Source of the DNA: JAXMAR01 sp046350295
GTDB lineage: Bacteria > Planctomycetota > Planctomycetia > Gemmatales > Gemmataceae
DNA length: 49,579 nucleotides
Direction of reading: 5' to 3'
NCBI GenBank assembly: GCA_046350295.1
Contig: JAXMAR010000052.1
Span: forward strand, 1-49,579
Below the pieces are notes generated by a model, which was not told the origin of the DNA, searched no databases, and was given only the letters and a program-made list of their open reading frames with translations. Both the position numbers and the translations under genes were made by a program. Shown here piece after piece: positions 41,550 to 49,579 of the stretch (position 1 is its first letter; the number at the start of each line of letters is the position of its first letter).

Positions 41550-42479
41550 TCAACGGGGAACGGACGAGGCGGGGCCGAGTTCCGCGCGTGTGGGAAAGGC
41601 GGTCTGCGCTCCGGTCCGCGATACCGCAATGGCGGCGACCAGCGCCGCCGACTCGGCCGCTTGCCGCAGCGATTGCCCTTCCGCCGCGAAGACGGCCAGC
41701 GCCGCCGCGAACGCGTCGCCTGCCCCGGTCGTGTCCACCGCCTCCACCTTGCGGGCCGGGACATGGACCACGCTCGCCGCCTCGACCACCAGCGCGCCGC
41801 GCGCCCCCATCGTCAGCACGACGACGGCGGCGCCGCGCCGCCTCAGCTCATGTGCGGCAGTTTTCGCCTCTTCGAAGCCGCCGATCTTGCCGCCCGTCAG
41901 CGTCTCGGCCTCCGTCTCGTTGGGGATGAGGATTTCGGTGAGATGGTACAACTCCTCCGGCAGGGCGACGGCGGGCGCCGGCGTGAGGATCGTGCGTACG
42001 CCGGCGCCGCGGGCGATGCGGAACGCCTCGAGTGTCGTCGCGAGGGGGACTTCGAGCTGGCAGAGCACGGCGTCCGCGCCCTCGATAACCGCCGCCGCGG
42101 CGCGGACGTGCTCGGGTAAGAGGCCGGCGTTGGCGCCGGGGGAGACGACGATGCTGTTCTGCGCCATGGCGTCCACCAGGATGGCGGCGGCGCCGGTCGG
42201 CAACGATGGATGCGCCCCAACATGGGCGATGTCGAGCCCTTCCGCCTGGAAGCGGCGCCGGGAGTCCTGACCGAAGACGTCGGCTCCGACTTGCGCGACG
42301 AGCGACACCTTGGCGCCGAGGCGGGCGGCCGCCACGGCCTGGTTCGCCCCCTTGCCGCCGCCGCCGATCAGGAGGCGCTCGCCGGCGATGGTCTCGCCGG
42401 GCCGGGGGAGGCGCGAGGCGCGGAAGGTGAGGTCGACGTTGACCGAGCCGATGACGCAGATTCTGGGAGAAGTGCCCAT
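41550..42479 (-). CDS. rbsK: Ribokinase
   Basis: A protein of 309 residues in the PfkB family. It phosphorylates ribose to ribose-5-phosphate with ATP. The N-terminal sugar-binding region has VIGSVNVDLTFRASRLPRPG and the GGGGKGANQAVAAARLG signature. The C-terminal PfkB signature DTTGAGDAFAAALAVF contains the catalytic Asp and the anion hole. The length is typical. It begins 7 bases after the MFS-PlsC gene and may be co-transcribed with it. No ribose transporter is nearby, so a salvage role is likely. Confidence 0.93.
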   Translation of the reverse strand: MGTSPRICVIGSVNVDLTFRASRLPRPGETIAGERLLIGGGGKGANQAVAAARLGAKVSLVAQVGADVFGQDSRRRFQAEGLDIAHVGAHPSLPTGAAAILVDAMAQNSIVVSPGANAGLLPEHVRAAAAVIEGADAVLCQLEVPLATTLEAFRIARGAGVRTILTPAPAVALPEELYHLTEILIPNETEAETLTGGKIGGFEEAKTAAHELRRRGAAVVVLTMGARGALVVEAASVVHVPARKVEAVDTTGAGDAFAAALAVFAAEGQSLRQAAESAALVAAIAVSRTGAQTAFPTRAELGPASSVPR

Positions 42480-42486
42480 CGCGGCC

Positions 42487-44319
42487 TCAAGCCTTCTCCT
42501 CTTCCAGCGCGTCCTCGTGCACGTTCTGGAGCGGGGCCGCCTCCAGGCCGAGCAGCGTCCGCGTCTTCGCCACCAGCTCCATGAGGTGGCGGCGGGCGGC
42601 GCGCTGGTCTTCGAGGAGGGCCGGGTCGATGTGGCGCGGCGCCGCGAGGGCGACGCGGATCGAGCGCCAGAAATCCATGCGCTTGTTCTTCGTCGGCAGG
42701 CCGTCCCGGTACGAGAAGTAGCTGCCCCAGTTCCCTTCGATCCAGCAGGTGATGACCGGCGTATGCGGGCGTTCGCGCAGGATGCGGACGATGCCCTGGC
42801 CGAAGTGGCGCAGCCACTGTTCGTCGCGGCGGCGCATGGCCCCTTCGGGGAAGACGAGCAGCGCCTGGCCGCGGTCGAGAGTGGCGACGGCCTCGTCCAG
42901 CTCCGGCGTCTCGCGCCGAAAGCGCGCGGACTCGACGCGGATGGCCTCCCCCAGGCGCATGAGCCAGTTGAGCTTGGGGGAGTCGTAAAAGACGCTGGTC
43001 ATCATGGGCAGGAGCTTGCGCGGAGACACCTTGCCGAGGAAGATCGGATCGAACCAGGAGGCGTGGTTGGCGAGCAGGATGACCGGCCCGCGCGGCGGCA
43101 TCAGGGTCAGTCCCGGACCGGTCGCGTGGACGCGCCAGAAGGGGAGCATCAATCCTTCCAGTACGAGTTCGGCGGTGTCGCGCCGGCGCTGGATGAACGC
43201 CGCGATGGCCCCGGCCAGGGCAAAGACGGCCAGGACGAAGAGGAGCGCCGCGACCGAGACGCCGAGGAGATTGTGGGCGAGCAGGAGGAGGCCGCCCCAG
43301 AGGAGCGCGGCCAGCACGTCGGCCGCGCGGCGCAGGGCCTCGGCGGGCAGGCGCTCGGCCTCGTGCAGCTCCATCTCCAGAGCGGAGTGAAGCGGCGGCA
43401 GGAGGAAGCCGGCGATCCAGCCGAGGGCGGGGACGAGATCGAGCGGATCCTCGGCGAACGCGGCGAGTAGAAGAACGACGGCAAGGGCGACGAGGGCCCA
43501 GGGAAGAAAGCCCAGGAGGCGGCGCGGATGGCCTTCGATGGTCAAGAGCAGACAGGCGACGGCGGCGCCGAGGATGAAGAGCGTCAGCGCGTGCAGGCGC
43601 TCGGGAAGGGTGGATGGCAGCGTCAGGAAGAGCCAGAGGAGCAGGGCCCAGAAGCCGCCGCGGATCACACCGCCCAGAGGGAGGGCCCAGCGGAAGGCGG
43701 GCGCCTCCCAGACGTCGCGCCAGACGCTGGCGCCGGTGTGAGCGTCGCGCGGCGCCGTCTGGTCGCGGCGGAAGGGGGGGGTGAGCGTGGTGGCGAGGGC
43801 GAGGGCGAAGAAGCCGAGCGCGTAGCCGAACGGGAGGGGTAGGCCCGGCCCCTCGTGACGCGAAAGGGCATAGCCGGCGACGGCGCCGACGAAGACCGCG
43901 GCAAAGGAGTAGAAGAGAGCGGCGGTGCGCATGCGGGTGGCGCCGGCGTGCATCTCGCGGGCGGCGGTGTGGGCCAGGGAGGCGCGAAGGGGCAGGACGA
44001 CGGCGAGGCCCAAGGAGACGAGGCCCCACCAGAGCAGCCAGTACTCTTGCAGGAACGCGAACGGGAGGCTGACGAAGACGACGTACATCGACGCCCAGCG
44101 CAGGACGACTTGGCGCGAGAACGGGCGGGACAGCGCCGCAAGCGCCGGAATGAGGATGAGGGCGGGCAACGCCGCGGCGAGCAGGACCGCCAAGCCTGCG
44201 CCGTCGCCGCCGGCCCGCCGCCCGATCTCGAGCGTCACGAACAGGCCGCCCATGACGGCGCCGATCAAGGTGGAAAGCTGCCCGACCCCCAGCAACAACA
44301 GACGAGCGACTCGTGCCAC
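42487..44319 (-). CDS. MFS-like membrane domain fused to a PlsC acyltransferase
   Basis: A protein of 610 residues from GTG 44319 (GGAGG 5 bases upstream). Residues 1-400 have about 11 hydrophobic helices in an MFS/LplT-like arrangement. The C-terminal domain is a 1-acylglycerol-3-phosphate acyltransferase: LLANHASWFDPIFLGKVSPR gives the NHx4D motif, LLVFPEGAMRR the FPEG motif, and TPVITCWIEGNWGSYFS a later block. The pairing suggests flipping of a lysophospholipid and its reacylation, as LplT and Aas do in enterics. This version lacks the AMP-binding ligase. An upstream in-frame start lies inside the hairpin at 44330 and is less likely. Confidence 0.88.
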   Translation of the reverse strand: MARVARLLLLGVGQLSTLIGAVMGGLFVTLEIGRRAGGDGAGLAVLLAAALPALILIPALAALSRPFSRQVVLRWASMYVVFVSLPFAFLQEYWLLWWGLVSLGLAVVLPLRASLAHTAAREMHAGATRMRTAALFYSFAAVFVGAVAGYALSRHEGPGLPLPFGYALGFFALALATTLTPPFRRDQTAPRDAHTGASVWRDVWEAPAFRWALPLGGVIRGGFWALLLWLFLTLPSTLPERLHALTLFILGAAVACLLLTIEGHPRRLLGFLPWALVALAVVLLLAAFAEDPLDLVPALGWIAGFLLPPLHSALEMELHEAERLPAEALRRAADVLAALLWGGLLLLAHNLLGVSVAALLFVLAVFALAGAIAAFIQRRRDTAELVLEGLMLPFWRVHATGPGLTLMPPRGPVILLANHASWFDPIFLGKVSPRKLLPMMTSVFYDSPKLNWLMRLGEAIRVESARFRRETPELDEAVATLDRGQALLVFPEGAMRRRDEQWLRHFGQGIVRILRERPHTPVITCWIEGNWGSYFSYRDGLPTKNKRMDFWRSIRVALAAPRHIDPALLEDQRAARRHLMELVAKTRTLLGLEAAPLQNVHEDALEEEKA

Positions 44320-44329
44320 GTTTCCCTCC

Positions 44330-44413
44330 GGTGGCACGCCCTGAGTCTTCGAAGGGCGTGACGCGGACGCCGCCAGGACTCACACGCCCTTCGAAGACTC
44401 AGGGCGTGCCACC
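44330..44413. terminator. Perfect 31-bp inverted repeat between trpE and the acyltransferase gene
   Basis: The left arm 44330-44360 (GGTGGCACGCCCTGAGTCTT, continuing to CGAAGGGCGTG) is exactly complementary to 44383-44413. The loop is 22 nt. Each arm also contains CACGCCC and GGGCGTG and can fold on itself. It lies 8 bases after the trpE stop and ends 1 base before the Shine-Dalgarno of the next gene. Possible transcript-end hairpin or recent foldback insertion; there is no T-run. Confidence 0.75.
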
Positions 44414-44421
44414 CAGGTTTG

Positions 44422-45948
44422 TCAAGGCGGCGTCATGGAACAGCTTGTCGATCGATCCCCGAGCTGCGTCTCGGCGATCTCCAGGGCCCGCAACAGTCCC
44501 ATGGCCTTGTTCAGCGTCTCCTCGCGTTCCTTCTCGGGCACGCTGTCGGCCACGATTCCAGCCCCGGCTTGCAGCCAGACGGTCTGTCCCTGGATCACCA
44601 TCGTGCGCAGGGCGATGCACGTGTCCATGTTGCCGCTGAAGTCGACGTAGCCGATCGCCCCGCCGTACGGCCCGCGCCGGTGCGGCTCCAACTCGTCGAT
44701 GATCTCCATCGCCCGCACCTTGGGGGCGCCGCTCAGGGTGCCGGCCGGAAGACAGGAGCGCAGCGCGTCGAACGCCGTCATGCCCGGCTGCAAGCGCCCC
44801 GTGACGTTGCTGCAAATGTGCATGACGTGGCTGTAGCGCTCGACGCTCATCACGTCGCTGATCTCGACGGTGCCGAAGCGGGCGACGCGGCCCACGTCGT
44901 TGCGGCCCAGGTCGACCAGCATGATGTGCTCGGCCCGCTCCTTCGGGTCGGCGAGCAGCTCGTCTGCCAGGCGGCAGTCCTCCTCCTCGCTCTGGCCGCG
45001 CGGCCGGGTGCCGGCGAGCGGGCGGATCGTCACCTTGTCCCCCTCGACGCGGACCATGATCTCCGGCGAACTGCCGACGAGGCAGAGGTCCGGTCCGGCC
45101 TCGAGGTAGATCAGGAACGGGCTGGGGTTGACGACGCGCAGCGTGCGGTAGATGTCGAACGGGTCGGCCGTCGTCTGCGTCTTCAGGCGCTGGCTCAGGA
45201 CGACCTGGAAAATGTCGCCGGCGCGGATGTATTCCTTGGCCCGCTCGACCGCCTTCTCGTACTGGCCCGGCGGGAAGTTGGAGGCGTAGGCGCGGGTCGC
45301 CTTACCCCCGGCGGCAATGTCGACCAGGGGCAAGTCGGCCGAGGCGCGGCCGAGGCGCGTCACCAGCTCATCGACCCGGCGGCAGGCGTCCTCGTAAGCG
45401 CGTTTGGGGTCCTGTCCTTCGACGTGGGCATGCGCCACGACGGCGATGGTCTTGTTGATGTGGTCGAAGATGACCATGCGGTCGTAGAGGGCGAAGCAGA
45501 GATCGGGCAGGCGGCGGTCGTCGAGCGGCGGGTGCGGCAACCGCTCGACATAGCGGATGGTGTCGTAGCCCGCGTAGCCGACGGCCCCGCCGCAGAAACG
45601 CGGCAGCCCGGGGACGTGCGGAGCGCGATAGCGGTGGACGGTATCTTCGAGGAGGCGGAGCGGGTCGTCGTGATGGCGCCGCGTCACTTCGCGGGTGCGC
45701 AGATCGGTGATCTGCACGTCGCGGTCCCAGGCTTGGAAGAGCAGGAAGGGGCCGGACCCGAGGAAGCTGTAACGGCCGAGGCGTTCGCCGCCGACGACGC
45801 TTTCGAAAAGGAAGGACCAGTCCCCATCCTGAATCTTGCCGAAGGCCGTGACGGGTGTGAGGACATCGCCGACAAGCTGGCGGTAGACGGGCACGAGGCT
45901 GTGCCCCTGGGCCAACTCCACGAATTGCTCCAGATGGGGACGGTGCAT
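44422..45948 (-). CDS. trpE: Anthranilate synthase component I
   Basis: A protein of 508 residues. It converts chorismate and ammonia or glutamine-derived nitrogen to anthranilate, the first committed step to tryptophan. The N-terminal region contains the feedback-site segment FLFESVVGGERLGRYSFLG. The chorismate-binding domain has YIRAGDIFQVVLSQRLKTQT, VGSSPEIMVRV, RPLAGTRPRG, DLGRNDVGRVARFGTVEI, and CLPAGTLSGAPKVRAMEIID, ending IGYVDFSGNMDTCIALRTMV. All active-site blocks are present. PabB is less likely because of length and the feedback motif. No trpG is adjacent. It is followed by the 31-bp hairpin. Confidence 0.93.
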   Translation of the reverse strand: MHRPHLEQFVELAQGHSLVPVYRQLVGDVLTPVTAFGKIQDGDWSFLFESVVGGERLGRYSFLGSGPFLLFQAWDRDVQITDLRTREVTRRHHDDPLRLLEDTVHRYRAPHVPGLPRFCGGAVGYAGYDTIRYVERLPHPPLDDRRLPDLCFALYDRMVIFDHINKTIAVVAHAHVEGQDPKRAYEDACRRVDELVTRLGRASADLPLVDIAAGGKATRAYASNFPPGQYEKAVERAKEYIRAGDIFQVVLSQRLKTQTTADPFDIYRTLRVVNPSPFLIYLEAGPDLCLVGSSPEIMVRVEGDKVTIRPLAGTRPRGQSEEEDCRLADELLADPKERAEHIMLVDLGRNDVGRVARFGTVEISDVMSVERYSHVMHICSNVTGRLQPGMTAFDALRSCLPAGTLSGAPKVRAMEIIDELEPHRRGPYGGAIGYVDFSGNMDTCIALRTMVIQGQTVWLQAGAGIVADSVPEKEREETLNKAMGLLRALEIAETQLGDRSTSCSMTPP

Positions 45949-46061
45949 GGCGATGAACTGCCGGAGGAGGTCAGGCGCCCTTTCGGCACAACCCCGCTAT
46001 TATCCCAAAAGGCAGGGCCGTGACCAGCATCCCGCGACTAGCTAGCGTCCCGCGATTGGCG

Positions 46062-46337
46062 TCACCATTCGGGAAGCGCCGGCGCGAGGGGGCCGGCAGC
46101 GGGGCCGGGCTTGGGCTGGCCCGGAGTGCGCATGGAGAGCATGCAGACGCGCGCCGCCAGGGCGACCTTCAGTAGGTGAATGCCGCCGCGGAAGACGAAG
46201 ATGCCGATGACCGTCGTGTGCAAGGCGTTGAAGAACGCCGACGGATTGTTGGTGATGATGCTGATCGTCAGCAAGAACGAGTAGAGTCCGCCGAGGATGA
46301 GCAGGACGCCGAGGATTTCCCGAATCCAGAAACGCAT
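46062..46337 (-). CDS. Small membrane protein
   Basis: A protein of 91 residues: MRFWIREILGVLLILGGLYS runs into FLLTISIITNN (first helix). A second hydrophobic segment follows (TTVIGIFVFRGGIHLLKVAL). The C-terminal tail is Pro-rich. AGGAAAGGAC lies upstream of the ATG. It starts 32 bases after the preceding membrane-protein gene. The function is unknown. Confidence 0.75.
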   Translation of the reverse strand: MRFWIREILGVLLILGGLYSFLLTISIITNNPSAFFNALHTTVIGIFVFRGGIHLLKVALAARVCMLSMRTPGQPKPGPAAGPLAPALPEW

Positions 46338-46369
46338 GGCTTTGTCCTTTCCTTCTTGGTCCTCGAACT

Positions 46370-47188
46370 TCAGTCCGCCTTTTTCCCTCGGCCCTCTGCC
46401 TTCGCCCAGGCGCGCCAGCGCTCGATGCGCCGTTGCTCACCACGCAGGTCCTTCCAGACCTGGTCCTGGAGAAAGAGCGTCGCCTCGTCGTCTCCCGGCG
46501 ACCAGGCGTGCCAGAGCTCCAGAGCTTGGCGGACCACCCAGCCCCCCAGCAGGAGTATCCAGAGGAGGACCACGAAATGGGCCAATCCGCCCGGCAACTC
46601 GAGCCAATCGCGCGCCGGGCGGGTCACCGTGAACAGGACCATCGCGGCCAGCGCCAGCGTCGGGATCAGAAACGCCAGGTTGACCAGCTCCGGCATGCGC
46701 AGGTCCGTCTCCGCGCGGCGGTGTTGCACGATCGGCGCCCGGCCGCGCCAGAACAGGAAGCGCCGCCCAACCGGTCCCGCGCGCTGGCGCGGATCGGCCG
46801 GCCACACGAAATGCCACAGGCCCTGCAAGCGGTACTGGCCCATGACGTAGCCCAGGACGCCGATGCCGAGCAAGAAATCGTGCAGCTCCGGCTCGCGGCC
46901 GCGTCCGCCCCACGTCATGTAGCGCTCGTTCAGGAAGAAGTTCATGCTCTGGGCGATGATGACGCCGGAAAGCAGGAAGAAGACGCCCCAGCGAACCCGG
47001 AGCAGGATGCCGACGACGCCGAGCAGGACCGTGACCAGGTTGGTGAGGACGATGCCCTGGGTGAACTGGGCGAGAAAGATCAGGCCGAGGCAGACGCCGC
47101 ACCAGGCCTGGTAATGCCAGAGCTGGAGCAGAGGCGCCGTCTCCTCCGCGGCCCGGCCGTTCCCCACTTCAGCGGATGGCTCGCTCAT
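46370..47188 (-). CDS. Polytopic membrane protein linked to a DUF58 gene
   Basis: A protein of 272 residues with about six hydrophobic segments, for example CGVCLGLIFLAQFTQGIVLT, LVTVLLGVVGILL, LAFLIPTLALAAMVLF and LAHFVVLLWILLLGGWVV. A charged C-terminal tail follows. No named domain was recognised. Its start overlaps the end of the DUF58 gene by 4 bases (ATGA), so translation is coupled. Genes in this position beside DUF58 proteins are often part of MoxR-associated complexes, but no MoxR ATPase is in this window. Confidence 0.8.
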   Translation of the reverse strand: MSEPSAEVGNGRAAEETAPLLQLWHYQAWCGVCLGLIFLAQFTQGIVLTNLVTVLLGVVGILLRVRWGVFFLLSGVIIAQSMNFFLNERYMTWGGRGREPELHDFLLGIGVLGYVMGQYRLQGLWHFVWPADPRQRAGPVGRRFLFWRGRAPIVQHRRAETDLRMPELVNLAFLIPTLALAAMVLFTVTRPARDWLELPGGLAHFVVLLWILLLGGWVVRQALELWHAWSPGDDEATLFLQDQVWKDLRGEQRRIERWRAWAKAEGRGKKAD

Positions 47189-49053
47189 GGGACCCCCCGC
47201 TGAAAAACGCGCAGCCGCTGCATGCGCTTGAGGACCAGCGTGGTCGCCTCGTTCGCGCGGGCGCAGACAACGCGCGCGCCCGCCCGCCCCATGGTCCGCT
47301 CCAGCCGGTCATAAGCCTGCTGCAGCCGCCAGACGGTCGCCCGGCGCACGATCTGTTCCACGTCAATGGGCCCTTCGAGCAGGTCCTGGACAGGCCTCGG
47401 CGATCGGTCACGCGCCTTGGCCGGCGGCGGCACGTCGGGCGGCCAGGCGCAGATCAGCATCACTTCGTGGCGCCGCGCCCGCGCCACACGGATGGCGCGG
47501 AGCAGCGGCTCGAGCTCTTCCGTCTCCAGCAGGTCCACCAGAAGCACGAACAGCTCGTTGTCCTGCCCGCGCCGGATGGACGAAAGCAGCGCCCGCGCCA
47601 GCACGTCGACCTTGCCGGCCGCGGCGAAAGCGTACCGGCCCTCCTCGTCATAGAGACGCAGCGGGAACGGCTGCTGATGATCGCGCAGGAAACGCAGCGC
47701 CGCGTCGCGGCAGGCGTCGTCATCCTCCAATAGATGCGCCGTCGCTTCCGGACCCAGCCGGTAGAGCGCGGCCAGCAGGGCGGCGAGCTGCTTGCGCTGC
47801 CGGTACTCCCGGAACGCCTTGGGACGGAAGCGGCGCGGCAGTGTCGCTACCCAGCCGAGGGGGCCGTCGCGCAGCCGCCGCTCCAGCCAGTGCAGGAAGC
47901 GGCCCAGCCGCGAGCATGGCCGGGGCCCCGGCAGCCGCGCCGTGTAGAGTGGCCTCGGGGACCAGGCGGGCAACCACCACGGGAAGGCGTTCAAGTCGCG
48001 GCGCAGCAGCTCCGGATACAGGTCCTGGGCCAGACCGTAAGCGAGCGGCAGGAGGCTGGGCAAGGAGATCCGGTTCGTGCGCGGCAGCAGATCGGCGTGT
48101 TCGGACAGGAGGTGAATCAGCTCGAGCAGGGGCCGCCGGCCGCGGGCCGGGCGGACAAGGCGGACGACGCTTTGTTCGTCGAAAAGGCACAGGCCCGTCA
48201 GGTCGCGCGCCGCCGCGTTGGCCTGGGCGACGGCGCCGGCGATCTCCGTTAGCCGGGCCAGTGCCGTCTGCCCCGCGGCGCCGAGGCGAACACTGTCGCT
48301 GGTGTCGACGAACAGCGTGCAGCGGATCGGGACCTCGCTCTCCAGCTCGCGCGTCATGAGACGGTCGCGCCGCGCCGAGATCTTCCACGCGATCAGCTTC
48401 GGCGGGTCCCCCGCCTGATAGTCGCGCAGCTCCAGCAGCTCGATGCCCGAGCCGGCACGCCGATGCGGGTGCGGCCCCAGCAGCGGCAGGATGTTCAACC
48501 GCTTCACCGCCGGCACGTGCCCGCGCGCGTCGGCCAGCGGCGGCAGCACGCGCACGACCTCGATCGAGCGGACGAACAGCGGCGCGGCGAAAAAGCCCTC
48601 CAGATCGGACACGAGCAGCTTCACGCCTTCAAAACGCAGATTACCCCCGGCCGACGCTTCCAGCGTGTACAAGATCCCCAGCGGTTCCCCGCGCGCCAAA
48701 CGCCCGGAAACATGGTGCTCCCCTTCCGTCCGCGCGGCCAGGAGCGGCGCCCGGTCGATCGCGACGACGAACGGCAGAGCGAGCCGACCCTCGTTGTGAA
48801 TCTCGACGACAACACGGTACGGCGACCGGGCCCAGAGTTGACGGACCGGCCCATGCTCGTCGAACAGCGTCCGCACCAAGCGGAGCCGCCCGCGCGCCAG
48901 CCGCACGCGGAGCACGAAAAGCAGCCAGGCAAGAAAGAACCAGATTAGCAGCAGTGTCCCTGCGATGCTGAGCGCGACGATGCCCGTATTGAGCGCGAAC
49001 GCCCAGGCCGCAAAGACCAGCATCAGGAAACCGCCGCCACGCCCGGTGAGCAT
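47185..49053 (-). CDS. DUF58 family protein
   Basis: A protein of 622 residues. Two N-terminal hydrophobic segments (FLMLVFAAWAFALNTGIVAL and GTLLLIWFFLAWLLFVLRV) anchor it. The DUF58 signature LRDYQAGDPPKLIAWKISAR follows near residue 218. Then comes a VWA-like region starting CTLFVDTSDSVRLGAAG (Asp-x-Ser-x-Ser-like). The last 200 residues are an unusually long extension with no recognised domain. DUF58 proteins act with MoxR AAA+ ATPases, probably in assembly or maturation of envelope complexes. It is the first gene of a three-gene leftward operon. Confidence 0.9.
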   Translation of the reverse strand: MLTGRGGGFLMLVFAAWAFALNTGIVALSIAGTLLLIWFFLAWLLFVLRVRLARGRLRLVRTLFDEHGPVRQLWARSPYRVVVEIHNEGRLALPFVVAIDRAPLLAARTEGEHHVSGRLARGEPLGILYTLEASAGGNLRFEGVKLLVSDLEGFFAAPLFVRSIEVVRVLPPLADARGHVPAVKRLNILPLLGPHPHRRAGSGIELLELRDYQAGDPPKLIAWKISARRDRLMTRELESEVPIRCTLFVDTSDSVRLGAAGQTALARLTEIAGAVAQANAAARDLTGLCLFDEQSVVRLVRPARGRRPLLELIHLLSEHADLLPRTNRISLPSLLPLAYGLAQDLYPELLRRDLNAFPWWLPAWSPRPLYTARLPGPRPCSRLGRFLHWLERRLRDGPLGWVATLPRRFRPKAFREYRQRKQLAALLAALYRLGPEATAHLLEDDDACRDAALRFLRDHQQPFPLRLYDEEGRYAFAAAGKVDVLARALLSSIRRGQDNELFVLLVDLLETEELEPLLRAIRVARARRHEVMLICAWPPDVPPPAKARDRSPRPVQDLLEGPIDVEQIVRRATVWRLQQAYDRLERTMGRAGARVVCARANEATTLVLKRMQRLRVFQRGVP

Positions 49054-49343
49054 CGGAGCATTGTACCGCGCCCCGCATCCGGGAAACGCGCGTTTGGCTT
49101 CCGGGTGGAGTCTCTTGCACGTATCCTGTTACGGGTGGCTGTTGGACGCCGGATGTCTGTCCATTTTCCAGACCGGAAATGCGGCTTCAGGCGATTCTGG
49201 ATGCAAGTGCCGCTAGAGGCGATCTTTGCGGTGTGCGGACCCAGGTGGCACGATGGTCCGATGCGAAAGAACGAACAAGGCTTAACGGCGCAAGCGCGGG
49301 CGCGTTTCTCCTTGTTTGCAGTGCCGGACGCCGCATTGAATGG
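49054..49343. other. 290-bp intergenic region
   Basis: No gene was recognised. It presumably holds the promoter of the DUF58 operon (leftward). The end of another leftward gene lies on its right. Several short open frames are present, but none shows codon bias or a ribosome binding site. Confidence 0.5.
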
Positions 49344-49579
49344 TTACTTCTTGCCCGGCAACGTCTGCATGTAGTGCCAGATCGTGTCGAACTGCCGCGC
49401 CGCGTCTCCGTCGAAGAGGGGGAGCGGCGTGGATTTGCCATCCGGGGCGAGCTTGGGCATGCGCGTGAGCGGGTCGAGGCGCGGCGGGTCGAGCATCCAG
49501 CGCTGGTAGTAGGCGTGGCGGATGCGATGGGCGGCGTCGAGGAGGTTGATGCCGGGGGCTTCGAAGGGGGCGAGGGCTT
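49344..49579 (-). CDS. 3' end of a cytochrome c-like protein, cut by the window edge
   Basis: The last 78 residues are visible: LAPFEAPGINLLDAAHRIRH, AYYQRWMLDPPRLDPLTRMP, KLAPDGKSTPLPLFDGDAAR, QFDTIWHYMQTLPGKK. The RLDPLTRMPK segment followed by a DGDAARQFDxIWxYM helix resembles the tail of planctomycete cytochrome c / DUF1549-associated domains, where the Met is a heme ligand. The heme motif itself lies beyond the right edge. The protein is probably exported, but that cannot be seen here. Confidence 0.6.
   Translation of the reverse strand, partial: ALAPFEAPGINLLDAAHRIRHAYYQRWMLDPPRLDPLTRMPKLAPDGKSTPLPLFDGDAARQFDTIWHYMQTLPGKK

Noticed and set aside
44422..45948. Para-aminobenzoate synthase PabB
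   Set aside because: The length of 508 and the N-terminal segment ending LGRYSFLG, part of the tryptophan feedback site, fit TrpE better.

Overview
The window looks like a chromosome segment of a planctomycete, most likely a Gemmata-like member of the Gemmataceae. The signs are very high GC, a PVC-type heme-binding dehydrogenase, several Ser/Thr kinases with added domains, many secreted proteins of unknown function, and short GC-rich hairpin repeats between genes. No tRNA, rRNA or CRISPR array was seen.

Region 1 (1-6565) is accessory DNA and I read it as an integron. A divergent integron-type integrase (4691-5986, +) lies beside an attI-like core site (4460-4466) and five phased 20-22 bp repeats. 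A leftward array of four small minus-strand gene cassettes follows. Two attC sites are intact (4026-4117, 3403-3501). They fold with R''/R' and L''/L' stems, an unpaired central spacer, and two single extrahelical bases spaced 6 bp apart. In all four cassettes the R'' box is the exact complement of that cassette's own leading R' box. The third attC is split by an IS110/IS1111-type element of about 2.2 kb (765-2989) that also carries a CHC2 zinc-finger gene. The fourth attC is broken at the same point by a similar sequence. A palindromic repeat family occurs on both outer sides (1-111, 6049-6215).

Region 2 (6566-16627) holds a penicillin-acylase family hydrolase, a membrane-DUF2071 fusion, a Ser/Thr kinase with a receiver domain, a GT4 glycosyltransferase, a secreted protein, a membrane-anchored Ser/Thr kinase and a small protein.

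Region 3 (16631-24275, minus strand) is a ten-gene operon built around the conserved PrkA (YeaG), DUF444 (YeaH/YhbH) and SpoVR (YcgB) trio. It is padded with small proteins, including a HicB-like protein, and ends at a clear intrinsic terminator. SpoVR is interrupted by a 166-residue mini-intein at a conserved HVYGH/CDFF motif.

Region 4 (24842-37725) contains a secreted protein, a DUF308-metallophosphoesterase fusion, a class 3 lipase, a membrane-LRR protein with a DUF4282 partner, a frameshifted yebC, an AF2212-like antitoxin, and a 1434-residue SGNH/PVC-dehydrogenase/HEAT/cytochrome c protein.

Region 5 (37726-49579) contains a chimeric lipoprotein-sterol desaturase fragment, a two-gene HEPN module interrupted by an ISAzo13-type element, an ankyrin protein, ribokinase, an MFS-PlsC fusion, anthranilate synthase component I, a DUF58 operon with two membrane proteins, and the 3' end of a further gene at the right edge.

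Several conserved genes carry apparent single-base frameshifts (yebC, the gene after spoVR, cassette 1). These may be sequencing errors or real decay.
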